The notes: a model not told the origin generated them from the letters alone. Shown: positions 17,059 to 26,037, counted from the stretch's first letter. The stretch: DNA of 64,000 nt from Kribbella sp. VKM Ac-2568 (GCF_004345365.1 NZ_SLVF01000003.1:434001-498000); one strand, 5' to 3'. Numbers and translations are program-made.

Positions 17059-18054
17059 CTACCTTTGCTCCGGCGACTGCCCGTCGATCGCCTCCGCGTA
17101 ACTGTGGTGCCCGGGATCCTCCAGGCTGTCGTAACCCACCAGGAACTGCGGCCGACGCTGACTCGACTGGAACAGCCTCGCCACGTACTCACCCAGCAGA
17201 CCCAGGCAGAGCAGCTGGATCGCGCCGATGATGCCGACCGCCAGCACGGTCGAGGTCCAGCCCGGAACGCTGTTGCCCGACAGCTTGACCACCAGCGCCC
17301 CGACCACGAACAACCCGCACAGCAGCCCACCCAGCAGCCCGAGCCAGGTGGCCAGCCGGAGCGGAGCGGCCGAGAACGCCGTCACGCTGTCGAAGGCCAG
17401 CCGGAACATCTTCGACCAGTTGTACTTCGTCACGCCTGCCGCCCGCTCGGCGCGAACGTACTTCACCTCCGCGCTCGGGAACCCCAGCCACGGGATCACC
17501 AGCCGGAACACCCGGCCGTCCTCGGGGAGCCCGTTGACGGCATCCACCACGCGGCGCGACACCAGCCGGAAGTCGCCGGCGTCGAACGGGATCTCCATGC
17601 CCACCAGGCGACACATCAGCCGGTAGTACATGCGAGCCGTGGTCCGCTTGGGCCAGGAGTCACTCGACCGGTCCGAGCGCACGCCGTACACGACGTCGAC
17701 GTCCTTCTCCCGCGCGGTGGCGAGCAGCTCGGCGATCGCCTCGGGGGGATCCTGCAGGTCGGCGTCGATGGTGACCAGGTAGTCACCGCGAGCGCGCCGG
17801 AACCCCGCGGACAGGGCGGCCTGGTGACCGGAGTTCCGGAGCAGGCGGACGAGCCGGAGTTGCGGCCAGGTGCCGGTCGCCTCGCGGAGCAGGGTGGCCG
17901 TGCCGTCGCGGCTGCCGTCGTCGACGACCAGCACCTCGTAGCTGATCCCCAGCCCGTCGAGGAGCGGGTGCATCCGCTCGAAGAAGATCGGCAGCACGTC
18001 TTCCTCGTCGTACATCGGCACGACGACGGACAGCACCGGGTGACTGGTTGGCAT
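17059..18054 (-). CDS. GtrB/DPM-like polyprenyl-phosphate glycosyltransferase
   Basis: 331 residues. GT2 domain signatures are LSVVVPMYDEEDVLP, EVLVVDDGSRDGT, RNSGHQAALSAGFRRARGD and the metal site TIDADLQDPPEAI. Two C-terminal hydrophobic hairpins (WLGLLGGLLCGLFVVGALV and VGIIGAIQLLCLGLLGEYVARL) place it with GtrB and ArnC-type enzymes. It leads the minus-strand block, with an 11-base gap to wecE, and starts about 60 bases from the divergent membrane protein at 18113. A likely role is loading one sugar of the glycan onto polyprenyl phosphate. The two GtrB-like genes in this locus differ in sequence, so they probably carry different sugars. Confidence 0.85.
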   Translation of the reverse strand: MPTSHPVLSVVVPMYDEEDVLPIFFERMHPLLDGLGISYEVLVVDDGSRDGTATLLREATGTWPQLRLVRLLRNSGHQAALSAGFRRARGDYLVTIDADLQDPPEAIAELLATAREKDVDVVYGVRSDRSSDSWPKRTTARMYYRLMCRLVGMEIPFDAGDFRLVSRRVVDAVNGLPEDGRVFRLVIPWLGFPSAEVKYVRAERAAGVTKYNWSKMFRLAFDSVTAFSAAPLRLATWLGLLGGLLCGLFVVGALVVKLSGNSVPGWTSTVLAVGIIGAIQLLCLGLLGEYVARLFQSSQRRPQFLVGYDSLEDPGHHSYAEAIDGQSPEQR

Positions 18055-18112
18055 GCGGACCTCCTGCGGTGAGATTACTCGGCGCGGGGCCTAGCACGGA
18101 TACTCTGCCTCC

Positions 18113-20452
18113 GTGTCAACCGTGACCGGCATCGCGCCCAGCCGCCCAGGCGCCCCGGAGCGGGAGACGAACCGGCCGTCCTGGCGGCCCGTCGTCCCGC
18201 ACCTGGTCAAGGCCGCCGCCGGCCTCGCGGTGGCCTGGCTGGCGATCTGGCTGATGGCCGGGCACGCGTCCGCCGACAGCATCGTGTCGCTGCTGCGATT
18301 CTGGATCTTCGGCATCACTCTGCCAGGCGTGATCCTGTGGCGGCTGGCCAGCCCGTTCCGGCACAACCTGATCGAGGACTTCGCCGCCGGCTCCCTGGTG
18401 GGCGTCGCGGTGCTCGTGCTCGTTTACATGGCCGTCGCGCCGATCGGCCTGCAGCAGTGGGCCTGGCTGTGGGCCGCGCCCGTGGTGATCGCCGCTGTCT
18501 GTGTGCCGTCGTGGCGTCCGCGCATCCTCAGCCGGGTCGAGCGGCCGGTGAGCCCTCTGACCGCCTGGCTGGTCGCCTTGGCCTTGGCTCTGCCTTTGTA
18601 CGGGATCGGGCGTTACCGGAACCTCGTGCCCGCCCCGTACACAGATGCGCGGTCCAACTCGCCCGACATGGCGTTCCACCAGGCCCTGGCGGCCAGCGCG
18701 AGGACCGACTTCCCCCTGCAAGCGCCGTACGTGCAGGGCGAGCAGATGGACTACCACTACTTCTGGCACCAGTTCACGGCCGCGGTGTCGTGGGCGACCG
18801 GGATCAACCTGACCGATCTGGTCTACACGATCGGCTGGGTGCCGCTGCTGCTCGCTGGGACCGCGCTGATCTTCGCGCTGACCGACCGGCTGGCTCCAGG
18901 CTCGCGGTTTGCCGGTCCGCTGGCGATCGCGGTCGCATCGGTCGGCGGCACGGTGAATGCGTACCCGTCGGTGACTCTGCCGGCCGAGGGCCTCATCACC
19001 TACGTCTGGGGCAGCCCGACGCAGAACCTCGGCAGCGCGCTGATCGTGCTGCTCGCGTTGATCGGCATCGACCTGCTGAGGGGCCGGAGTGGACCCGGGA
19101 CCTGGGTCCTGTTCGTCGTGATCGCCGCAGCGGCCTCGGGGTCGAAGGCGACCGTGCTGCCGCTGATCATCTGCGGCCTCGCGCTGGTCGTCTTCGTCCG
19201 GCTCTGCTACGGCCGGTTCGCCAAGGCCGCGCTGCTCACGGCGGCTGTCCTGGGCGGGTTGTTCGCAGCCTCGATCGTCGTCGTCTTCGGCATGCACTCG
19301 TCCGGGCTGGCGGTGAAACCGTGGATCACCTTCGCCAAGGTCGGCGTCTATCCGCTCGTCGCGGACTCCCTGCCCGCCGGCCAACTCGACCACAGCGCGA
19401 TGTGGATCACCGCGATCACCACCTGCCTCGGCCTGGTCCTCGGCTCGGCCGGCCTGCTCGTCCTCACCGGTACGGCGGCCCGCTGGTTCCGCGATCCCGG
19501 GATGATCTTCCTGGTCGGAATCTCCATCGCCGGGTTCTCCGGGATGGTGCTGACGGATCAGCCCGGCACGAGCCAGTTGTACTTCCACCGCACCGCCGTA
19601 CCGATCATCGCGGCGCTGGCCGCGGCGGGTGCCTGGATGCTGGTGTTCTGGTTCGCCGACCGGCGGTCGGACCTCGCTGTGCTCGCGTCGATCCTGGGTG
19701 GCATCGGCGCGACCGCACTGGCTCGCGCGATCGTCAACGCACTGCCGTCGGATGGCAAGCCCTTCCGCAAGCCGGACGGATCCCTGGCCGGGCTGATCAG
19801 CCCGTGGTTGTGGACGATCTTCCTTCTCGCCCTGGTGGCTGTGCTCGTCACCGTGGTGTGGAAGCGGGTCGCCAAGCGCAGGGGTCGTCCGACCCGGATC
19901 GCGATGGCGTCCTTCGTGCTCGCCGGGATGGGCGCGAGCCTGTTCTTGCCGCTCCAGGCGATGACCGACTACGCGCCCGTGTCGCTGGCCCCGCAGACGG
20001 ACAAGCAACTGCTCGGCCCGAGCCGGAGCCAGACCGCCGCAGCCCTCTGGCTGAAGGACCACGCCGCCCCGGGTGACCTGATCGCGACCAACGCGCACTG
20101 CGCGATGAAGAACACCAACGGCTGCGACGCCCGGCACTTCTGGATCTCCGCGCTGACCGAGCGGCACGTGCTGCTGGAGGGCTGGGCATACACGAACACC
20201 CTCAACGACCTGGTCGCCGGCACCGGGATGGGCCCGAACGGGTTGCCGTTCTGGGACCAGACGAGACTCGAGGAGAACGACCGCGCATTCATCTCCCCGA
20301 GCCGCGACAACCTGCGGGTGCTGCGGGAGAAGTACGGCGTCCGCTGGCTCTACGCGGACCCCACCCAGACGATCCTGTCGCCCAACCTCGGCGCCTTCGC
20401 CACGCTGCGCTTCAAAGCCTCCGACGCGCTCGTCTACGAACTCCCTGAATGA
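18113..20452 (+). CDS. polytopic GT-C-like membrane protein, paralogue of the 1875 protein
   Basis: 779 residues from a GTG, with many membrane spans. An acidic loop motif NSPDMAFHQ (around residue 185) and EQMDYHYFWHQF are reminiscent of DUF2298/GT-C proteins. The C-terminal soluble region has LIATNAHCAMKN, HVLLEGWAYTNTL and KYGVRWLYADP, matching the 1875 protein block for block. It lacks that protein's repeat tail and ends LRFKASDALVYELPE. Likely an extracytoplasmic glycosyltransferase or polymer-handling protein using a lipid-linked sugar (inference). After its stop, a second copy of the tail is encoded in the same frame (20471-20545). Confidence 0.7.
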   Translation: MSTVTGIAPSRPGAPERETNRPSWRPVVPHLVKAAAGLAVAWLAIWLMAGHASADSIVSLLRFWIFGITLPGVILWRLASPFRHNLIEDFAAGSLVGVAVLVLVYMAVAPIGLQQWAWLWAAPVVIAAVCVPSWRPRILSRVERPVSPLTAWLVALALALPLYGIGRYRNLVPAPYTDARSNSPDMAFHQALAASARTDFPLQAPYVQGEQMDYHYFWHQFTAAVSWATGINLTDLVYTIGWVPLLLAGTALIFALTDRLAPGSRFAGPLAIAVASVGGTVNAYPSVTLPAEGLITYVWGSPTQNLGSALIVLLALIGIDLLRGRSGPGTWVLFVVIAAAASGSKATVLPLIICGLALVVFVRLCYGRFAKAALLTAAVLGGLFAASIVVVFGMHSSGLAVKPWITFAKVGVYPLVADSLPAGQLDHSAMWITAITTCLGLVLGSAGLLVLTGTAARWFRDPGMIFLVGISIAGFSGMVLTDQPGTSQLYFHRTAVPIIAALAAAGAWMLVFWFADRRSDLAVLASILGGIGATALARAIVNALPSDGKPFRKPDGSLAGLISPWLWTIFLLALVAVLVTVVWKRVAKRRGRPTRIAMASFVLAGMGASLFLPLQAMTDYAPVSLAPQTDKQLLGPSRSQTAAALWLKDHAAPGDLIATNAHCAMKNTNGCDARHFWISALTERHVLLEGWAYTNTLNDLVAGTGMGPNGLPFWDQTRLEENDRAFISPSRDNLRVLREKYGVRWLYADPTQTILSPNLGAFATLRFKASDALVYELPE

Positions 20453-20545
20453 ACCCACCGGGCCGGCACCGTGTCGCCCCAGCTCAAGCAGTTCGTGCGG
20501 CTCCGGCACGCCACGCTCGACGCCACCATCTACGAGATCAGGTGA
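20453..20545 (+). pseudogene. remnant of a third GT-C-like paralogue (C-terminal tail only)
   Basis: Directly after the TGA of the 18113 gene, the same frame reads on to SPQLKQFVRLRHATLDATIY and EIR, then TGA at 20543. This matches the end of the upstream protein (SPNLGAFATLRFKASDALVY). It looks like a recombination scar: the end of a related gene left behind when one copy was lost or replaced. It runs into the 3' end of convergent pseG by 16 bases. Confidence 0.65.
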
Positions 20546-21564
20546 AACAGGGCGTCGGCGACCCGGACCCGGCCCTGCCCGTCCACCAGCTTCCAGCCGG
20601 CCTCGGCGATCCGTGCGCGTTCCACCGGGTCCGTCAGGAGTGGCCGGAGTACGGCGGCCGCGGCTGCTGGGTCCGCCTTCAGGTCTGAGAGCACTCCGAC
20701 TCCGACAGCCGCGCCGGTGGCGACTGCCCGCTCATAGCCCATCTCCTGGTTGTCCACCACGCACACGAGGCCTGCCGTCGCTCCGAGGCACATCAACTCC
20801 CAGGTCGACGTACCGGACGCGCTGACCACCAGGTCCGAGGCCACCACGGCTCTGGCGAGCTGGGAGGTCGGGCCGATCACCTCGACCCGCTGGCCAGGGT
20901 TCAGCGGTACTGCGGTGATCGCCTCGGCCAGGTCCTCGTCCGGAGCCACCACGAGGGCCTCGAACGGCACCCCCGTCGCCGCGAGGGCCGCCGCGACGTA
21001 CGGCCCGGCGCCGTACGCGTCGGTGCCCCCGAAGAACGCGAACACCTTCGGTACGTCGTACCGGCGCGGCTCGGGTGGATCGACCGGACGGAGGGTGAGG
21101 ATCTCGTCACGCAGCAGCACGTAGTCCAGCCCGGCGAGCCGGATCGCACCCTCGGGGAGCTCCGGCTGGTCCAGCTCGGAGCCAAGATTCTGGTCCACGA
21201 ACACGTCGGCCTCGGCGCCGCGGAAGTCCCCGTCGATGATCGCGAGGGTGGGGATGCCGGACCTGCGCACTCCGGTGAACACCTCGCCCGGCAGGTCGTA
21301 CGAGTCGAAGACGACGGCATCCAGCTCGAGTCGCCCGAACAGCTCCACGTGCTCCTCGGCGGTCCGGACGGCAGGCTCCACCGGGATGCCCCGGGCCAGG
21401 ATCTGATCGTTCGCCCAGGGCACGGTGTGGCTGTCGCAGACGAAGACCACTTCGGCCCCGCGCAGCCGCAATTCCTCGGCCAGCGCCAGGCCCCGCATCA
21501 CGTGTCCGATGCCCCGTCTGGGCCCCACATCACACCTGACTCCGACCCGCCTCTGTCCAGTCAC
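20530..21564 (-). CDS. pseG: UDP-2,4-diacetamido-2,4,6-trideoxy-beta-L-altropyranose hydrolase
   Basis: 344 residues from the GTG at 21564; a longer form could start at the GTG at 21612. The GT-B-like hydrolase fold has the N-terminal GIGHVMRGLALAEELRLRG, in which His21 corresponds to the catalytic histidine of PseG, and the late UDP-binding SASGTSTWELMCLGA with VVDNQEMGYE. PseG removes UDP to release the free diacetamido altrose used by PseI. It is the only pse gene on the minus strand and is divergent from pseB, leaving about 100 bases for shared promoters. The nine N-terminal residues before the first beta strand match the family better with the shorter start. Confidence 0.85.
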   Translation of the reverse strand: MTGQRRVGVRCDVGPRRGIGHVMRGLALAEELRLRGAEVVFVCDSHTVPWANDQILARGIPVEPAVRTAEEHVELFGRLELDAVVFDSYDLPGEVFTGVRRSGIPTLAIIDGDFRGAEADVFVDQNLGSELDQPELPEGAIRLAGLDYVLLRDEILTLRPVDPPEPRRYDVPKVFAFFGGTDAYGAGPYVAAALAATGVPFEALVVAPDEDLAEAITAVPLNPGQRVEVIGPTSQLARAVVASDLVVSASGTSTWELMCLGATAGLVCVVDNQEMGYERAVATGAAVGVGVLSDLKADPAAAAAVLRPLLTDPVERARIAEAGWKLVDGQGRVRVADALFHLIS

Positions 21565-21664
21565 GCACCAGACCGTATCCGGTTCGCTGGGGGGCCCAGC
21601 TAAGGTATCCACTTGCGTGGCATGCTCGCGCGGTCCGGAAACGCACTAAGAAGGGTCACCCGAC
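21565..21664. promoter_or_regulatory. divergent pseG/pseB promoter region
   Basis: One hundred bases separate the divergent starts of pseG and pseB. A TAAGGT (21601-21606) could be a -10 element for pseB, but no convincing -35 is visible. An RBS AGAAGGG lies about nine bases before the pseB GTG. No operator palindrome was seen. Confidence 0.35.
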
Positions 21665-22648
21665 GTGTCCATCCTCACCGGCTCAGACATCCTCGTCACC
21701 GGAGGCACTGGGTCCTTCGGCAAGGCGTTCATCCGGTTCGCCCTCGATCAGCTCGACCCGCGGCGGATCATCGTCTTCAGCCGCGACGAGCTGAAGCAGT
21801 GGGAGGTCCGGCAGTACTTCGGCGACGACCCGCGACTGCGGTTCTTCATCGGCGACGTGCGCGACCGGGCCCGGCTGAACCGGGCGATGCACAAGGTCGA
21901 CTACGTGGTGCACGCGGCCGCGCTGAAACAGGTCGACACCGCGGAGTACAACCCGTGGGAGTTCGTCCAGACCAACGTGGTCGGCTCACAGAACGTGATC
22001 GAGTCGTCCATCGACTCGGGCGTCAAGAAGGTCGTCGCGCTGTCCACCGACAAGGCCTCCAGCCCGATCAACCTGTACGGCGCGACCAAGCTGACCGCCG
22101 ACAAGCTCTTCATCACCGGGAACCACTACGCGGCCGCCTACGACACCCGCTTCAGCGTGGTCCGGTACGGCAACGTGATGGGCAGCCGCGGCTCGATCAT
22201 CCCGAAGTTCCGGGCCCTGCACGCGGCCGGCCAGTCGCTGCCGATCACCGACCTGCGCTGCACCCGGTTCCTGATCACGCTGCCGGAGGCGGTCGAGTTC
22301 GTCGTCGACTCGTTCGAGCAGATGATGGGCGGCGAGCTGTACGTGCCGCGGATCCCGTCGATGAAGGTCACCGACCTGGCCCAGGCGATCGCGCCGGGCG
22401 CGAAGATGCACGACATGGGGCTGCGGCCGGGCGAGAAGCTGCACGAGGAGATGATCAGCCCGGAGGAGGGCCGCCGCGCGCTCGCGATCGGCAACCGCTA
22501 CGTGCTGCAGCCGGACCTGGCGACCTGGGGCTACACCCCGCCGCCGCACGGCACCCCGGTGCCCGACGGCTTCCACTACGCCTCCGACACCAACGACCAG
22601 TGGTACACGATCGACGAGATCCGCAAGATCCTAGAGAGCGATGTCTGA
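21665..22648 (+). CDS. pseB: UDP-N-acetylglucosamine 4,6-dehydratase (inverting)
   Basis: 327 residues, standard for the short, soluble FlaA1/PseB type. The dinucleotide motif TGGTGSFG is at residues 12-19. The modified SDR active site LSTDKASSPINLYGATK gives Asp129, Lys130 and Tyr138, the counterparts of the Asp/Lys/Tyr set in FlaA1. RGSIIPKF and DLRCTRFLI are also typical. It carries out the first step of CMP-pseudaminic acid synthesis: UDP-GlcNAc to UDP-4-keto-6-deoxy-AltNAc. The GTG start has AGAAGGG upstream. It heads a five-gene block in which every junction overlaps; the overlap with pseC is eight bases. Confidence 0.95.
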   Translation: MSILTGSDILVTGGTGSFGKAFIRFALDQLDPRRIIVFSRDELKQWEVRQYFGDDPRLRFFIGDVRDRARLNRAMHKVDYVVHAAALKQVDTAEYNPWEFVQTNVVGSQNVIESSIDSGVKKVVALSTDKASSPINLYGATKLTADKLFITGNHYAAAYDTRFSVVRYGNVMGSRGSIIPKFRALHAAGQSLPITDLRCTRFLITLPEAVEFVVDSFEQMMGGELYVPRIPSMKVTDLAQAIAPGAKMHDMGLRPGEKLHEEMISPEEGRRALAIGNRYVLQPDLATWGYTPPPHGTPVPDGFHYASDTNDQWYTIDEIRKILESDV

Positions 22649-23777
22649 TCCGATGCTTCCCTACGGCCGCCAGTCGATCTCGGCGGAGGACATCGAGGCG
22701 GTCACCGCCGTCCTCCGCGGCGACTGGCTCACCACCGGACCCGCCGTCACCGCGTTCGAGAACGCGGTCTCCGAGCTGACCGGCGGCCACCGCGCGGTCA
22801 GCTGCACGTCGGGCACCGCCGCCCTGCACATGGCGTACGCCGGGCTCGGCGTCGGCCCCGGCGACGAGATCGTGACCACGCCGATGACGTTCGTCGCGAC
22901 CGCGTCCTGCGCCGCGATCCTCGGCGCGAAGGTGGTCTTCGCCGACGTCGAGGAGGACACCGCGCTGCTCGACCCGGCGGCCGTCGAGGCGGCCGTCACC
23001 GAGCGCACGAAGGTCGTCGCGGCCGTCGACTATGCCGGCCACCCGGCGGACTACGACGCCCTGCAGCCGATCGCGGACTCGGTCGGCGCCAGGACGCTCG
23101 ACGACGCCGCGCACTCGGTCGGCGGCTTCTACCGCGGCCGCCCGGTCGGCGACCTGGCCGACGTCACCACCCTGTCGTTCTTCCCGACCAAGAACCTGAC
23201 CACCGGCGAGGGTGGCGCCGTCGTCGCCAAGGACCCGGCGGTCGGGCAGAAGGCGCACGAGTTCCACTTCATCGGGCTGGTCCGGGACCCCGAGCGGTTC
23301 GAGATCACCGACGAGGGTCCCTGGCACCAGGAAGTCCACGAGTTCGGCGTGAACTACCGCCTGACCGACATCGCCTGCGCGCTAGGGCTGTCCCAGCTGC
23401 GCAGGCTCACGGCGTTCAAGAAGCGCCGGGCCGAGATCACCGCGCGGTACAACGAGGCCCTGAGCGACGTCGACGGCCTCCGTACTCCGCCCCAGCGCGC
23501 GGACGTGGACCCGGCCTGGCACCTCTACCCGGTCCGCGTTCTCGGCGGTCGCCGGCGCGAGATCTTCGAAGGCCTGCGGGCGGCCGAGATCGGCGTCCAG
23601 GTGAACTACATCCCGGTCTACTGGCATCCCGTGTTCGCGAAACAGGGCTATCAGCGCGGCATGTGCCCGAATGCGGAGCAGTACTACCGCGAGGAGATCT
23701 CGCTGCCGATGTTCCCGGACCTGACCGACTCCGATGTCGACCGGGTGGTCGACACGCTGACGAAGCTGGTCCGGTGA
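22641..23777 (+). CDS. pseC: UDP-4-amino-4,6-dideoxy-N-acetyl-beta-L-altrosamine transaminase
   Basis: 378 residues of the DegT/DnrJ/EryC1 aminotransferase family. Key stretches are GDWLTTGPAVTAFE, CTSGTAALHMAY, DEIVTTPMTFVATA and SFFPTKNLTTGEGG, with Lys184 as the predicted PLP lysine, then EFGVNYRLTDIACALG. The GDWLTTGP and MTFVATA wording is typical of PseC rather than WecE. It transfers an amino group to C4 of the PseB product. It overlaps pseB upstream and the methyltransferase-like gene downstream (GTGA at 23774). Confidence 0.92.
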   Translation: MSDPMLPYGRQSISAEDIEAVTAVLRGDWLTTGPAVTAFENAVSELTGGHRAVSCTSGTAALHMAYAGLGVGPGDEIVTTPMTFVATASCAAILGAKVVFADVEEDTALLDPAAVEAAVTERTKVVAAVDYAGHPADYDALQPIADSVGARTLDDAAHSVGGFYRGRPVGDLADVTTLSFFPTKNLTTGEGGAVVAKDPAVGQKAHEFHFIGLVRDPERFEITDEGPWHQEVHEFGVNYRLTDIACALGLSQLRRLTAFKKRRAEITARYNEALSDVDGLRTPPQRADVDPAWHLYPVRVLGGRRREIFEGLRAAEIGVQVNYIPVYWHPVFAKQGYQRGMCPNAEQYYREEISLPMFPDLTDSDVDRVVDTLTKLVR

Positions 23778-25207
23778 CGGGCCTGGTCATGGTCGGGGCC
23801 GAGATGCTCAACTGGTCCGACCTCACTCCTCGCGACGGGCGTCCCGCGACCGGCGGTCGTGTTCCAGCGGCTCTGCTGGAAGCCGTGCTGAAGCCGACGG
23901 ACTCCGTACTGGTGGCCGGTCCGCACACGCTCGAACTGCTCAAGCAGGTCGTCGGCGCGACCGCTTCCGTGGACGCGCTGGTCCGATCCGCTCCGGATGC
24001 GGAAGAGATCGCCGCACTGATCCCGGGTCGGGTCTACTGCGGGGCCCTCGATCGCTTCAGCTCCGAGGACACGTACGACGTGATCGTCGCGCTGGACGGG
24101 TTGCATCGGCTGGTGGGACCTGACACGCCGGTGCTGACCTGGGCCGACGCACTCGCTGCCCTGCAGGCGCGGCTGGCTCCCGAGGGCCGGCTGTTGCTCG
24201 CGGCCGAGAACTCCTTCGGCATCGAGCGCTTGATCCAGCCGAACCTGGCCACCGTCCCGGGCGACCAGGCCTGGCCCCGCGACCTCTTCGGCAGCGTCGA
24301 ACCGCCGGCCGGGCTGAAGGCTGTCCACGCCGCCGTCGGCACGTCCGCGACGACGTACGCCGTCTATCCGGACCTGGCGGACCCCTCGGTCGCGCTGACC
24401 GAGACCGATACTCCGCTGGCGGGCGTGACGATCAGCCGAGCGGTCGCGTCGCGATACGCCGGCCCGATGATGACCGATCCGTATCGCCTGATGCAGGACG
24501 CGATCGCCGCCGGCCTCGGCACGGAACTGGCCCCGGGCTGGTACTTCGTGATCGGCGCCACCGACGTGCCTGACGTTTTGCCCGCTGATGCCGTGCCGAC
24601 CGGCTCCGGCATCCTGCTGGAGGAATACCTCCTCGATGCCTTGCGGGTCGACGACCAGGCGGCGATCCGGCGTACGGTGCCCGGCTACGTGTCGTGGTTG
24701 CTGGCGCAGGACACCCAGACCGCCTCGATCTCGTCGGCGGACAACGTGATCGTCGACGGTGCGTCGTACCAGGTGTTCGGGGAGGGTGAGCCGGTCGCGG
24801 GTCGCGGCGAGGCGCTCGTGATCTCGCAGTTGGCTCGCTTCGTGCGGCGCTCACTGGAAGCGGGGTCGAGGCAGTCGTGGACGGTCGGCGAGAGCACCCG
24901 CGGCCTGACCGCGCTGTTCGCGTCGATGGCCGGAATCACCTTGACAGAGGCACTCTGGGCATCCGTTGCCCCAGGCAATAAGCAGCCGGAGCCGGTCGGG
25001 AGTGTGGAGCAGCTCGCCACCATCGCCCGTCTCACCAAGGAGCTGTCCGAGGCGGCCACGCAGGCCATCTACTTCGAGCGTCAGCTGAGCAGCATCCGAC
25101 GGTCGCGTCCGTACCGGATCGGTATCGCGGTGATGAACCCGGCGAAGGTGGTCGTCAGACGGGCCCGCCGCAGGGTCCGCCGGGTCCGCCGCAGGGTGGG
25201 TCGCTGA
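23774..25207 (+). CDS. methyltransferase-like coiled-coil protein, copy B of duplicated module
   Basis: 477 residues from the GTG overlapping the pseC stop; ATG codons 15 and 30 bases later are alternatives. Its layout matches the 10089 gene: a Rossmann-like N-terminal half (DSVLVAGPHTLELLKQVV, YDVIVALDGLHRLVGPD, APEGRLLLAAENSFGIERL), a helical or coiled segment near residues 400-440, and the tail SSIRRSRPYRIGIAVMNPAK followed by a basic run of RRVRR units. Copy A is about 130 residues longer, mainly through an Ala-rich middle. The TGA overlaps the ATG of the GT-B-like partner. It probably acts with that partner; methyl transfer is not proven by motif. Confidence 0.6.
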   Translation: MTGLVMVGAEMLNWSDLTPRDGRPATGGRVPAALLEAVLKPTDSVLVAGPHTLELLKQVVGATASVDALVRSAPDAEEIAALIPGRVYCGALDRFSSEDTYDVIVALDGLHRLVGPDTPVLTWADALAALQARLAPEGRLLLAAENSFGIERLIQPNLATVPGDQAWPRDLFGSVEPPAGLKAVHAAVGTSATTYAVYPDLADPSVALTETDTPLAGVTISRAVASRYAGPMMTDPYRLMQDAIAAGLGTELAPGWYFVIGATDVPDVLPADAVPTGSGILLEEYLLDALRVDDQAAIRRTVPGYVSWLLAQDTQTASISSADNVIVDGASYQVFGEGEPVAGRGEALVISQLARFVRRSLEAGSRQSWTVGESTRGLTALFASMAGITLTEALWASVAPGNKQPEPVGSVEQLATIARLTKELSEAATQAIYFERQLSSIRRSRPYRIGIAVMNPAKVVVRRARRRVRRVRRRVGR

Positions 25208-26037
25208 TGCACCACGCGAACCACTTCTACGGCCACGCCCACGTGATGGCCTCGTACGCCGGGCTGCCCGGCGCGCCGGGGATCTGGGGCTACCTGCAGC
25301 ACGGCTGGAACATCCTCGACGGGTTCGCGTTCGGCACCGCCTTCGTCGACGGGATGCCGAAGTTCGTCTGGTCCGACAGCGTCCGGCGGCGCGGCTGGTC
25401 GATGGGGCTGCGCAACTACTCGGTGATCGGCGCCACCTGGCTCTACCTGCTGAAGGTGCACCCGGAGCTGGCCAGCCCGGCGAAAGATGCCGCCGGCACC
25501 ATCTTCTACCCGTTCCACGGCTGGGAAGGCCAGCACGTGCTGGGCGATCATGGCCGGATCGTTGCCTCGATCAACGAGCACGAGAAGGGCCCGGTCACCG
25601 TCTGCCTGTACTGGAACGAGTACGAGAACCCGGCCATCCGGCAGGTCTACGAGCGGGCCGGCTTCCGGGTGATCACCCACGGGTACCGCGGGCTGCACTG
25701 GCTCGGCACGGACACGAACTTCCTGCTGAAGCAGCTCCGCGAGGTCCGCAAACACCGTCGCGTCGCCTCCAACCGGCTCAGCTCGGCCGTGCTGTACGGC
25801 GCCTCCCTGGGCCTCCAGCCCGGCGTGTACGGCGACCCGATGCTGCTGGAGAACGAGCATCCGTCCTTCGGCGGCCAGGCCCGGATCAAGCGGCTGTGGC
25901 CCGAGATGAACCAGCCGTACGTGCCGCTCGACCTGGCCCGGGCGTTCACCGACACCGAGCTCGGGGTCGAGCACCTGGCCGGTCCGGCGGAGATCCGTGA
26001 GTTGTTCAGGTGGACCACGCTGAAGGCGGTTTCGTGA
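25207..26037 (+). CDS. GT-B-like putative glycosyltransferase, copy B of duplicated module
   Basis: 276 residues, the paralogue of the 11911 protein. Conserved blocks: MHHANHFYGHAHVMASYAG, GYLQHGWNI, LRNYSVIGATWLYLL, YPFHGWEGQHVLGDHGR, KHRRVASNRLSSAVLYGAS and VYGDPM. The SNRLSSAVLYGASLG helix followed by VYGDPM resembles the donor-binding half of GT-B capsule or polysialyl transferases. Its start overlaps the upstream stop, and its stop overlaps the pseF GTG, so it is made together with the enzyme that produces CMP-pseudaminic acid. That makes it the best candidate here for a pseudaminyltransferase, though no known family was matched with confidence. Confidence 0.62.
   Translation: MHHANHFYGHAHVMASYAGLPGAPGIWGYLQHGWNILDGFAFGTAFVDGMPKFVWSDSVRRRGWSMGLRNYSVIGATWLYLLKVHPELASPAKDAAGTIFYPFHGWEGQHVLGDHGRIVASINEHEKGPVTVCLYWNEYENPAIRQVYERAGFRVITHGYRGLHWLGTDTNFLLKQLREVRKHRRVASNRLSSAVLYGASLGLQPGVYGDPMLLENEHPSFGGQARIKRLWPEMNQPYVPLDLARAFTDTELGVEHLAGPAEIRELFRWTTLKAVS

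Noticed and set aside
18116..20509. 797-codon minus-strand open frame
   Set aside because: Shadow of the GT-C-like membrane gene; highly charged, repetitive, no domain.
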